DNA of 64,000 nucleotides from [Phialemoniopsis] sp. UDSM-2020 (lineage: Eukaryota; Ascomycota; Sordariomycetes; Thyridiales; Thyridiaceae): positions 1,302,001-1,366,000 of the forward strand of contig JAEILZ010000003.1 in NCBI GenBank assembly GCA_018873225.1. Direction: 5' to 3'. Each line of letters starts with the position of its first letter. Position 1 is the first letter of the stretch. A program made the translations under genes and the position numbers. Under the pieces are notes generated by a model that was not told the DNA's origin, ran no database searches, and saw nothing but the letters and a program-made list of their open reading frames with translations. This document shows, in pieces, positions 34,247 through 46,200 of the stretch.

Positions 34247-37200
34247 TTACTCATCGTCCTTCTTCTCGCCACGACGCTGTCGCTCAGTCCAGTGCCGCTT
34301 GCCAACACGGGTCTCGTAGTGCGGCGCAACTCGCTGGACATCCATGTTGGTGGACTCCATGGCAGAGCGGGTCTTGTTGCGGTACGAGTCCACTGTTGAA
34401 ATATGTTAGCTTCCGAATACAGATATCACAAGAAGACAGGGTGATACTCACAAGCTCGCTGCAGGAAGACTGTCCGGCCTGCAAACACCCTGCTCTGCAG
34501 CCACGCCATGCGGTATCCGATATCGTTCAGCCGCACCTCCTTGCCTCGCGAGGTTTTCCTTGTCCGCGGGATCGAAACCTCGGCCTCGGAACCGTCCGTG
34601 ACCGGAACCTTGACCTGCATTCTCCCTCGTCGGGCAGTGCCGCGGCCCGCCCGTCGGCCTTCCGTCTCCGCCATCCCGTCGTCCTCAACCAGGTCGCTCA
34701 GGTCGTCCTCAAAAAAGCGGCTTCCCGTAGCGCTGGGCGGCGGGCTCTGCATCTCGCGCGGGAAGTAGGACCGCGGGTAGACAGAGGAGCTCTTACGGAA
34801 CGAGTCTGGGATCTCGCGCGTGTCGATGTTATCGAGCGTAACGCGGACGCGCAGACGCGATTGGCGGTCGCTATCCTCGACGAGAATGAACTTGCGCTTC
34901 TTGGCCTCGGGCAGATCCGGGAAAAGATCGTCGGGGGCATCGCCGGCGCGGCTGTGGCGGCGAGCAGCAGCGATGGGACCCTGGTGAGGCGATCCGCTCA
35001 GGGTGTCATGGATGGAGGGCATGGAGGAGGCCGGGGGTGCGTTGGAAGGGTAGGATCCGTAGCCGTTGAAGACCTGGGCAGTACGGACGTCGTTGGGCGC
35101 ACCGTGGCCGTGGCCGTGGCCAGGCTGCGTGGGGGTCTGATGATGGTGATGGTGCGAGTCGTCCATGTAAGAGGAGTCGCCATCGCCTAGAATCAAGACA
35201 ATCTCGTATTAGCCCGCAGATCTACACAAGAGCATGATGTAACTTGTCAAGCAGTAACAAACAGCAACCAACAATAATTTCGCCATAATATACAATGCAA
35301 AAGGACACTCAGTGGCCATAACTACAGCCGCGAGACCCCGGAGAGGGTGTATCTGATGCGTCGATAAAGATGCTGCGTGTAAACTGCAGTTGCAATGCGA
35401 CGCGATTGTTGCCGTTTTTGCCAGCAGCCAGACGACTGAACGACGGAGAACCAGCAAAACAAACTAACGACAGCGAATATGCGACGACTACTGTAATGTA
35501 CAGAGTAATTTTTGTGCCGGTTCCCGTCGCCCTGCGGCTCCTGGAGGTTGCGGCCGCTATATACCACAGGCTGACAACAACAAAACAAGAGTAATAGATA
35601 TTTCCCGCTTTCCATAAAGCTTTGACCAAACAAATAAAGAAAAAGAAAAACAGGCGGCACAGGTATAATAAGTAGTAGTAGTTGTGGTTCGCGAAAGGTA
35701 TCAAGGTAACTGCAACAGCGCGACTTTATCACATCTGGTGAAACATACCGACTTCGTCTCCTCCGCCCTGAGCACTTCCGTCGTGGTGGGCGTTCTGGTG
35801 GTGGTGCATTCCGGGGCCCATGCTGTTCACGTTGGGCTTGCCCATCCCAGGGCCAGCAGATCCCATCGGGCTCGCGGTGGGCATGCCTGATGAGCCCGGG
35901 CCGGGGTTGTAGCCAGCTTGCGGCATGGGCGACATGAGCTGCTTGCGGGTGTTCATCTTTGCCATACGGCGGACGCGACGGCTTCGTAGCCTCGGGTCCT
36001 GGTTGCTGTTTCGCCAGCTGTCGACTGCCCGCTGGATGAGACCACGCTTGCCTCGTAGCGGCGGGTTGAGCTGCGCCAGCGCCCAGCCGACCGTGTTGCA
36101 CTCCGTCTCATACTGCAGACGGTTTCCGCGGTAGTTCTCTTTGGGGCAGCATGCCCGCGGGTAGACGCAGTTCTCCGTCTTGAAGTCTGCCGTCAACTCC
36201 TCGGTGTTGACGGACTCAACATCGCATCGGATCGTGTACTCCATCTTGACGCGATCCCTCGAGTACTCGAACGCGATCCATTGCACGCCATTCTGATCTT
36301 GCCGAACCACGAGCGGTGTCGTGGCGGGGATCGGGCCCGGGGCGGCGTTGGGGTTCACCCCGGACGCTGAGCCAGTGGGTGTGGACAATGACGAGCCGTT
36401 TTGCTGCGACTGTTGCATCATTGGCGTGTGTTGCTGAGACTGCTGCATCATTCCCGGTCCATTTTGACGGGGAACATGGCTGGTCTGGGGAACGGGGGGA
36501 GTCTCGAGCTTGGGGTGTCTCGGGCTGTTGGTCATGCCGACCTGCGCGTGCTGGTTGGCCTGGTGTGTCATCTGGTGCTGGGGTCCCGTGTGCGACATCA
36601 TCATGTTGGGTTGAGATGTGATGGACTGGTGCGACTGTTGGGCATGCTGACCATACGGCGAAGCAGTCTGCTGGGGAGCCATGGGCTGGTACTGAGCCTG
36701 CTGGCTGTAGTACATGGATGGCTGTTGGTGAAGCTGTGAGGCCGGCTGGCCGTATATGCTCCTCTGCTGGTCATGTCCGGAGGGAGAGGCTACCGATGCG
36801 GGTGAGTTTGATTGCGGAGTATGGTAGGACATGGGAGGGTAGGGTTGTCTCGGCATCGTGGCGGCCATCATATCTGAGGTGTCTGGGTCAGAGTAAGTCA
36901 CGACATGCCTTGGATGAGACATCAGACTCAGGCTAGAGGGAGAACTCACCTGCGGATGTGTACCCGCTGGTTGCACCGGGGGTACTATATGGGCTCGGGT
37001 GGGTGTAGTAGGGGAGGTCCTGGGCGTGCTGTGTACTGGCAGACTGAGTCTGCTGCTGGTACACTGAGGGGATTGAGTGAGTCGAAGAGTATGTCGAATG
37101 GCTCTGAGACTGGGGCGGCGGCGCCTGGTGATGCTGTTGGTGGACGATGCTCGAGGGTCGTGAGTGGTGCTGTTGTATATGAGAAGGTGCTTGACCCTGC

Positions 37201-37247
37201 GGCTGGTGGTGGTGGGGGCCTTGATGCTGCATATAGGAAACACCCAT
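34247..37247 (-). CDS. Gln/His-rich nuclear regulator with DUF8032-like domain
   Basis: Four exons (37247-36950, 36882-35749, 35186-34452, 34392-34247) give 770 residues. The introns are 67, 562 and 59 nt, all GT...AG with clean phase joins (for example DEVG joined to DGDSS). Residues 1-290 are dominated by Gln, His, Pro, Ser and Tyr and are almost certainly disordered. The conserved core is about 290-410 (WIAFEYSRDRVKMEYTIRCD, ENCVYPRACC, ETECNTVGWALAQLNPPLRG, RRVRRMAKM), which I recognise as the fungal DUF8032 region, a name given from memory. A His-rich spacer and a second conserved basic block (KKRKFILVEDSDRQSRLRVR, then PRSYFPREMQSPPPSATG) follow, then an acidic patch, an RRAGRGTARRGR-type basic stretch and a short last exon ending GEKKDDE. 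This composition fits a chromatin or transcription factor. The upstream region is gene-free for 13 kb. The gene model is well supported; the biochemical role is unknown. Confidence 0.83.
35187..35748 (-). other. 562-nt intron in the DUF8032-like gene
   Basis: The donor GTATGT at 35748 and the acceptor TTCTAG ending at 35187 are joined by T-rich sequence with a GGCTAATAC branch-like site near the 3' end. It is about ten times longer than the other introns in this window and splits a codon (G|GC) that restores the frame. Confidence 0.7.
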
Positions 37248-40200
37248 TAGTTCCTCATGTCTATGCTGATTATGAAAATGGTGACCAAAGACAGAGTGAG
37301 AATGGACGCGCTGCGATTTTATTTCCCTGACACTGGTCAAGGGTCAAGGGTTGGTGGATCGCTCTGCTTTAACGGCTCTGATAATGACGAGGATCAACGG
37401 GTGAGGCGGGCTAGCCTCGGAACGGTAATGGGATGGATGTATTAAACCAGGCTCGCGTGCGAGAAAAAACGGCCAGATCGAATCAAAGGAGCTAGTTTTT
37501 TTCCCACAGTGCCTGAAGGACCCCCCAAGATCAAGATCAACGGGGGTTTGAGGACACCCCGGTGAATTTGAGATCGAACGACCCTTGACAAGATGAGGTG
37601 ACCATCAACGGCTCCTCACTTTTTTCTCGGGGTTCGAATTGGTAGGTCGGGAAAGGGAAATTCACACTTGGAATGTACCCCCCCTTTTCCCTCTTGATTC
37701 GAGACCGCGGCTGTTTGTGATAGAGGCGCGCGCGCGCAAAGTGCAAAAGCAGGGCCAAAGTCCTGGCGCATACAGAAACCAATGCAACGGGGAACGAACA
37801 AGAGACAGGAGTGGTAACCAACCAAGACAAGGGGGTTTCGCCCCAGTGACAGGATGTGCAATCGAAACGATGTTCTGGAATGTCGGACGGGGGGGAAAGG
37901 GGTGGAAGGGTTCAAAAAATAAACGAGTGCAAGGTCAAGGAGCGTGGTATGTAGAGCTCCTTGGAGAAAGAGAGGTAAGGTAGGTCAGGTAGGCAGATAG
38001 AGAGAGACGGATGTGGGGATAACGAATGTCGGAGAGGGCCAGGGTTATTATGTACTAAAACGGCGCGGGACAGGTAAATCAGGTAATAAAAGGGGGTGAT
38101 ATTTTTGGTGCAGTCTGATATAACGGTCCTGTCGCTGGCAGGATGGAAGGGAAATTCTCGTCAATGCTCGCCCGGTCGCGCGACGAAATGCAGGCCAGGC
38201 GGTTTGGCAGAAAAAAGAGTGACCCTTTTTTCCCCCTGCTCCCCTCACGAAAAGGTGTGCGAGTCTGGTCTGGATCCCGCAAGAGGGGAAAAAAATAATA
38301 GGATGTACACACACGATGGAGCGCGCGAAAGCCACCAGCCAGTTACCCTAAGCTAAGCATAGCGCGTGTCTACGCCAACGCTACGCTATTGTCCCCAGCA
38401 GCTCCCATACAGAGCAGCCAGCATGAAGGAGCTGGAGACAGTAGCGGGCGCGGAAACGTGCTGGCGTGGTGGGACCACCCACTGGGCGCATGCACACTTG
38501 GTGACTTTGGGTAGGGAAAAAAGGGGGGGCTTGGAGAGCAACAACTGCAAGAGAGCAGAGCAAGACCCAGCACTAGCAAAAAAGAAGTCGAAGTGCGAGT
38601 GGGCCTCAGGGTGACGGTGGGACAGCGCATGGTAGAAACGTGAACAAGGGTTGCGAGGATGCATCTCGCAGATGAAATGACCAATGGCGGCGGGTGGAGC
38701 GGCAGAATCACTACCCAATAGGGCTTGCTCGCCCGGAGCTAGCCACCACGACTAGGGGGGCAAACCACTGGGAACCCGTCAAAGACTGGGATCCGGGTTC
38801 TTGTTCTCCTTCACTGCTGTTGAAGGTGTTGGCAAGGGTGGGGGCTAGCAAGTTGACGGGATAGGTCCGGGTTTTCAAAAGAGGAAAAAAGGGGGGAAAC
38901 AGACTGATGGGATGGAACGGTCGCAAGGCGGTGAGTGGGCTACCCACACCACCACCCCCCTGCTGTTCCTTCACCGTTCAACCCTGCTCGCTCCCCTTCT
39001 GCTCCCCATTCTTCTGCTTCCCGTAGCCCAGGGCTTGTGCTTCTAAGAAGTACCGCTAGAACACTTGTTGGTACCCTCCAAAGTTCCCGGTACAGAACGG
39101 CGCGCAGAAAAGCGACAGCCGAACCAGGTAGCGTGTCTGGCCAAGTGGAGCAAAGCTACTTGTCCAAGCAAAGAGCTGGATAGTCTGCAATAACTCCAAG
39201 ACACGCGCCGCACGCAACTGGCGCCTGAACAGGCACATGGAACAGTACTTAGGTAACAAACGCCTGGACGATCGCGATGACAGGTACTGGAGATAATTCC
39301 AGGCCATCAGCGACGTCCAGCTCAACTCCCTCACCCAGGACATGAAAATGCCCCCGGTTCGGGAAATCGAGTGCGTAGAGTAAAGTACCTAGTATGCAGC
39401 AACAGTGGATTGACCACCCGCTTGCATTGCGCCGTTGTATGTCCAGTGCGCTACGTCACAATGCGCGAGCGTTGCCAGTGGCTTCGCTAGTGATTCTCTA
39501 GGAGAAAAAGAACAGTGTTGGAGGGTACCTTTGGGCACCGGGACCAGCCTCCACTCCCACCCACACCACACTGACAGCGAACGCATCAACTTTGTGCCAT
39601 CGGCCAATGCAGCAGCGTTCTCTCGCAAAAATCAGGATCAAGCTACGGGAAACTCAGGCCCGGCCGATGCGATCCTATTTTTGTGGACTTGATAACGATC
39701 GTCCTGTCGCTATTCCAAGCGCCCATTGCCAACTTGCCTTCGCTTGACAAGCAATTGAACTGACGTGCATAGGGCGGACTGGATGGAGAAATATTGGCGA
39801 CCCCGACTATTGAGAGTCCGTCGTCCAGGCCTTTCATGGCGCCGTGCCTGGTTGACTGGGTCTCTCCAACTTGGCCTGGCCACGCTTCGGCTCCTCCCCC
39901 GCTAGGGGATGGGCTGTTCGCGGGTGTGTGGTGGTGCACGCTGTTTTGCTCTGGGTGCAGACTGCTCCTTTTCCCACCCAGGGAAGTACCCAAGTGTGGC
40001 TGGTTGCCTTTTTTGCTTTTTCCTCCCTGCACTTGAGGAACCTTGAACAAGCCAGGCGTGTGTGTGATGGGGAACATTCTGCAGACCTCGCATGCGGGCC
40101 GCTCGCTGGGCATGGGTCGGCGTGGGAGCGGCGGGCACTGGCCCTGGCCGGTGGATTGTCTGGGTGTAACGGACGCTAAGCAGGCCTCTCCCGAGCTTCG

Positions 40201-43200
40201 CGAATTCGTCCCCAGTCAGTGGTGAAACAGGTCATGCCCCTGTAATTCCCACAAGCCCCATGTACTAACAAGGGTACCTGGGAATGATGGGGATGCATGG
40301 GTGAGCCTTCCAGATCCCCGACGCAGTCCACTGCATCGACCAGGTCAGAGCAGACTGTATTGTCAGGGAAGCTGGGACCTGGAGATCGTCCAGGGTGCGC
40401 GTCGCTTGCAGGCCTGAGCCTGCACGTCAAGGCAAGCTTGAACGACACGCAGAAGCACCACGCCAAACCATCAAAACATCGCGGAGCTAGTTTGATCCCT
40501 GGGACTGCGAACGGGCAAAGCAAAAGTCTATGCGCACGACCGAGCTACCGCTGGCGGTGATAGCGCCTGGCGCGCGGTGCTGGAGAGCATGAAAGAGAAG
40601 GAATCGCAACGCGTGGAGATATGCCGGGTGCAGGATCGGTGATAACTAGAAAAGCAGAAGAACTCACCGAATCGCTTGGCTCCGTTTTGAAATGGCTTGG
40701 AGCCTGGCGGTGCTGAGCCATTGTAAAGCCCATGAATCTATCTCGTCGCGTTCACAGGCGGCCTGTGGTGCTGGCTATGGCGGTTAGTCAAAACGTGCTG
40801 ATGGTATGACCGATATTGAGATACAAGATGGCATGACCCTCGTTGCCCAGTTTCTTCTCGCAGACGCAACACAGGCTGGACTCGATCTGCAAAACAACGA
40901 CGATTTGGAAAATCTCCGCAGGTAGCTAGATGTTGTCGAACCTGGTTTCCGTGTCGTACCAAGACCGTGCGCACGCAGAACAATTGCGAGACAAAACTCA
41001 CCTAATGCAAGCCTGGTGGAATCTGTCGAAAAGGCGCGCGTAGGCAAAGAGACGGCGTCCAGATATATGTATATGTCGGCTGTTGCTTGAGCTTGTATGC
41101 AGATGCGATGCGCTGCGCTTTGCTGTCTGGTGCCTGCTGCTGCTGTCTGAGCTTGTACGTAGCTTGTGTCCAGCCACTCGTTTGTAGATAAGTCACAAGT
41201 CGAGATCCAAGGTTTGGTACTCGGGAAGAAGGAAAAACATATAAAACAAAAGAGAGTCGCGTTCAACTATTCGTAGATGACCCCTGAAATAGGTCGGGAT
41301 ACGTCGATTAAAGGTAGAAATGGAGCACGAGAACTCTGATGGTGATTTGGCTGGGTGACGGGGGTATGGGTCCAACAAGGAGAATTTCCAAAATTCATGC
41401 GTATCCCCAAGTAGCACTAGGGTGGAACGTTGCCGAGATTGAAACAGGTTCGCTTGCGCCCGCGACAGCCAGAATGCCCAAAACAGCGTGGCGCACCGCC
41501 GGCGCACTCCTGAAATCATTCACGGTCCACCTCATATGAGCGGCTGGGATCATTGTCGGCACATCCTCCTCACCCAGCTACGAAGTCTGGTAGGTACCTA
41601 AGTACGGAGTGCACGCGGACAGCATGGTCATCGCCTGCGCTGTCGGCACCAGGACATCTCTTTCTCTCTCTTCTCGATGATGACTATCTTTTCCTGTCCG
41701 GGGAGGATGCACTTGCAGCAAGCCATTGTGGCTTGGTAACTGAAGTGAGATGCGGACAGAGGCAGCTCGGGTAGTGTGCCTCGCACCAAATTCCTAATAT
41801 AGAACAAGCAGACCTACCCGGGAGGGAAACAGATCACCAGTAGGTAAAGTGTAGGGAGGTACTGCCGCGCTCCAAGGGCAGGTCCATAGGTATCACAGGT
41901 CCCGTCCCTTGAAGTGCGCGTGGGTACTTGTGTGAGCAGAGTGCGCACTCGAGTAAAGTACCCAATCAGTCGGGTTTCCCACGTGTCTGGCGTACCTGGG
42001 AATACATGCCTCTCTCCCATCTGCTTGCCTACCCGGTGATCTCATGTCTATCCCTTCGGAACATGTTGATATGCGCGGTTGCAGCGCTGCGGGTGACACC
42101 TGCAACCAATCTGCCACCCTAAATAAGCCCAGTAGCCTTGACACCAAAGATCTCAGAAGAACCCGGCAGCAGGGTGTGCGGGCGCGCGTGCGATCGATCT
42201 GGGCACTTGCTGCCCGAAATCATCCCGCTGTGTGGATAATCATTCAACTGGATTACCTGCACACATAGCTTGGAGCCATGTATGTACGTATGAACGTATG
42301 CCTGTCTGTGTACATACACCATACATGACTGCAAACTAGCTTCTCGTTTAGTCTCGTTCGGTATGCATGTTTGACAAGCATTGCAGCGCTGTCGAACTTG
42401 ACGTTTCCATGGAAAGGGAACGGCATGGCTGACAAGGGAGACGGGTGCTAGGGCCTGGGAGACGGGGGTTTTAGGTGTGGATGGTCGGGGTGCCACTGGG
42501 GATGGTGTGGGTGGTGGTGATGGGTGACGATGGTACAGACATGGCAAGGTAAGACAAGGTCAGGGAGGCCGAAAGTTCGTCGTCGAGAAGTGACACGGCA
42601 AAAAGGCGCACGCGAAATCGACGAGGGACGTTTATGACGCAATCACCGCCCATCAGGCAGGTCTTGCGTCGCTCTGATGACAAAATAGGATCGCTGACGG
42701 ATCAACGACAAATGCAACGCCAAGTTGCTCAATCCGAACTAAAGGAAAGGTGGCGTTTTTCCATGGACCTTTTGCACGCCTCCGTTCTATTGCAAAAGGA
42801 AAACTCTATTGTCGATCAACGTAGGGCAACGTAGGTACGATCTCAGTGCTGTCCCGGAAAACCAGATGGTGGCTTCCACAAGACGTGGCACAGGGTCCCC
42901 AAGGCCCGGGACACCAAAAGCCTTCCAAGGTTGCAAGCGGCATGAGGCGAAGAGGCCCAGCCAATATCACCGACTTTGGGGAGATGTTTTCGATTGACCA
43001 AGTATCTTGCTGCATGGCAGAGGATGGTTCGTCAGAATGCATCTCTCAACGGCTCCGACCAGGTCTGGTGCCCCATGGGTTCCTTTGACAGGCATCCTCC
43101 CCAGGTCCGGAGAGCATACCAGTGTACCAGCGGACGGGTAGTCTGCGCTAAGATACCTGTTGTCCAGGTGGGAACGAGTGCCCAGGCTAAAATACCCGCG

Positions 43201-46200
43201 GTGGAGTCCCGGCCGCTTGACGGACAGCGCCGTGCTCGGGAACGCTTGCTGGCCGAGTCAGGGAGGCTTGAAAGGCTGGAGGCGACAGGGATCAATGAGA
43301 CAAGCGCCACAGCATTCTTGTCTGTTTGGTACATATGCTCGTCATGTGTGACGAAATATTGAAGAAACTCGAGCTTGTGTACCTTTGCTTCGTAAACTGT
43401 CGATTCTCCGCCAACCTTTCGTTGGCACGCAAACACCAGGCACACACACCATAGGCAGTGGTGGGGAGACGTGGGAAACAGGCCTAGGCGCCGATTACTT
43501 TACTGAAATTAGTGTGCGACGCTGTGACTGCAGCACTAATGTCGACTTCCGCCAGACTTCCACCTATGGAAAGCGAAGGTCAAACCTTTTGCCGTCATCT
43601 TGACAAGAAAGTTTACTAGATGTTACAATTGCTTGATGGACGCGATACTAGTGCTCTGCAAGGACAAAAGAAGGGCTTCGAGTCCTCGAGTGTTTGGAAT
43701 AGGTTGGGGTTGTACATCTTCTACGGTCGATTTGTAGAGTGCAGCGCGATTGCCGGAGAGACGGCTCGGATCGAGTCCGCAGGCCTGGCTGCATGCTTCA
43801 ACCAAGGTCTATTCACATTGAGTAATAAAGTTCGGTCCTTGGCCCTTAGAGTTTCACCCAGGGAAAATGTTGGGTACGCCGATGCGATACATCATTTGTG
43901 AGGAGAACCAACATCATGTCGAGTTCTGAATGTGGAGGGGCAGATCCCAGGGCTAGGATGATGGCGTCAGAAACCAGTGAGTTTGAAGGTCTACCCAGTA
44001 GACGGGCTGGTCAGCCATCAAGTTGATTAGTTAGTCGTCCGTTTGAATTCGCTCCGTCTGACTGGTGTCATCCCAAAGGGTCGGATGAGAAGTGTCTGTC
44101 GGATGCTGTTGTGTTGCTTGAATCCATTGACCAATCGCATCTACCGGGGCCTTTGGAGAGCTTGCCGCACCCAATATCCGGAGCTCGTAGTGGTTTACTT
44201 TTTTGGTGACAAGACTTGTAACCGCCAAACAGTAGTGGTCACACCAACGAGTAGAAACGTCGCTACAGCCTTTGCGCATGCGTACTGTTAGTTTTGCCAT
44301 AGCATCTATATTTCGAATTCTTCCTCCATGTAGAGAATAGATGGGGTCGATGAAGTCGACCACGACCCTGACCACGAGCGCAATGGGTCAAACAGGGATG
44401 ATCCAAACGGTCGACCGTTGACCCCGCAGATGACTACCGCCGAAGCAGAATTGGGGACGTACGTACCTGGAGCTCTGCATGTGTGTGCAGGATCCCTGCT
44501 CTAGCGAAAGCCGTTGCGCGTGGACTGACTGGGTTCACCCAGGCAGGGGGGGGAGAAAAACGAAAGAAAGGGGAGCCGGTGACATTTGCTTTTCCCGCAT
44601 ACGTCCCCCTGTAGCCCCGGTGCTTTGGTGCCCGCGTTCGCCGCCCTATGTACACCTTCCAGGATGCGACGGGGGTTGAAAAGCACACCAAAATATGCAG
44701 TACAGGGGGGGCCTGCTGCTAGCGGAGTTTTTGGGGAAACACCAGGAACACGGGTACCCAGGGATTCCCGGCTGGAATGATATGGGGGCCAAGCAAGGGA
44801 GAGCTCTCCTGTCGAATGGGTGTGCATATTCGACCAGGGGAGTATGTAGGAACGTATTGTGGCTGGATTGAAGTCTTGTACCTGGTGTGTCGAGGTCGCA
44901 CTTTTCCAAAGCATCGTAATTATTCCATGACAGGACTTGCGTACCATCAGCCCACTTTGATGTTTGGGAAAGAGGCAAAGAAATTAGTTTGGTGAATTTC
45001 CGCACTGAGATGAACATCTGGCATAGATTAGTAGCGGAAAATGGGGCCGGTGGCAAGGGGATGTCGGTGCCGCTAACAGAAGGTCGGTCGGCGAGGTACC
45101 TCCTTCACCTTTGGATTCGCCGCGGTACGTGAAGTACCTGGTAAAGGAGTCTCAACTCAAGACGACACAGGACGGGGACGGCACGGCCTCCCTGCCGGAA
45201 GGCTAGCACTGGCACGCATGAGCTCGAGATAGCTACTTGTATTTCGACAGCGGCTCAGGTCCCGAGAAGGCGGGTGATTGGCATTTGACGAACCGGCTCG
45301 GGTAATGTTCGCAGGCCGGGCGAGGTGACGACCACAAGTGTAGATGGTGATCAATCTGATGGTGTTGTGTTGAAAAGGTGTGGAAGTGTGCATGCTCGCA
45401 CACCTGCAACAGGGGCGGGAAGGAAGTCGAGCACGGCACTTGCACTCAAGTCCAAGCAACGTTGAACTTTTCTTACAAGCAATGCTATTTCGAGGCAACT
45501 TCGATGATGATGCGGCTTCTCATTTCGCGTACAATCCCGGAATTACGTAGCTGCAAAAGCCTCCTCCCATCCCAGACCATTCTCCATCCAATTGGCCATT
45601 AATCTATCAGTATTTGACAGTAATTCAATGGTCAAGCCTCGTTCCCTAATTGCGCATCATACTTCGTAAGGTGGCCGGTCTAGTACTTTACTTTAATCGA
45701 ATGTTCGCGAATCGAATCAATCGCCATTCCGCTCCTGACCCAGGGACATATACGTACAACAAAGCACACAGGCTGGCACCTGTCATGGCTCATTGCCGAC
45801 CGATTGACGAGGAACACAGGCCCATGTCTGGACAAGGACTCAACATGATGGTTGAGGTTGAGCGATGTACCTTGCATCAAGGCAGGCAGTTCGAGCTGTC
45901 AGAATCCCTGCCTGGGTCCTCAGCCCAAAATTGTACAAGGATTGTGAACAAAAACAGCGGAAACTGCCACGGCTTTCAGTACCTACTGGCAACGGGAACG
46001 ACATGTTGCGAATGGCCCTTCGCCCCAGGTGCCTGGTAGATTCTTTCTTACTTGTGACTCTTGCACATATTCCTGGCTACAACAACTCAAGACTGCAGGA
46101 CCGGGACTCAATCTCATTGAGAAGTACCTACAACGACCTTTCAGCCGCTCCGCTTCGGCTTGTTACAATAAAAGTAGAGGCTGCCTCAACCATGCTCGGG

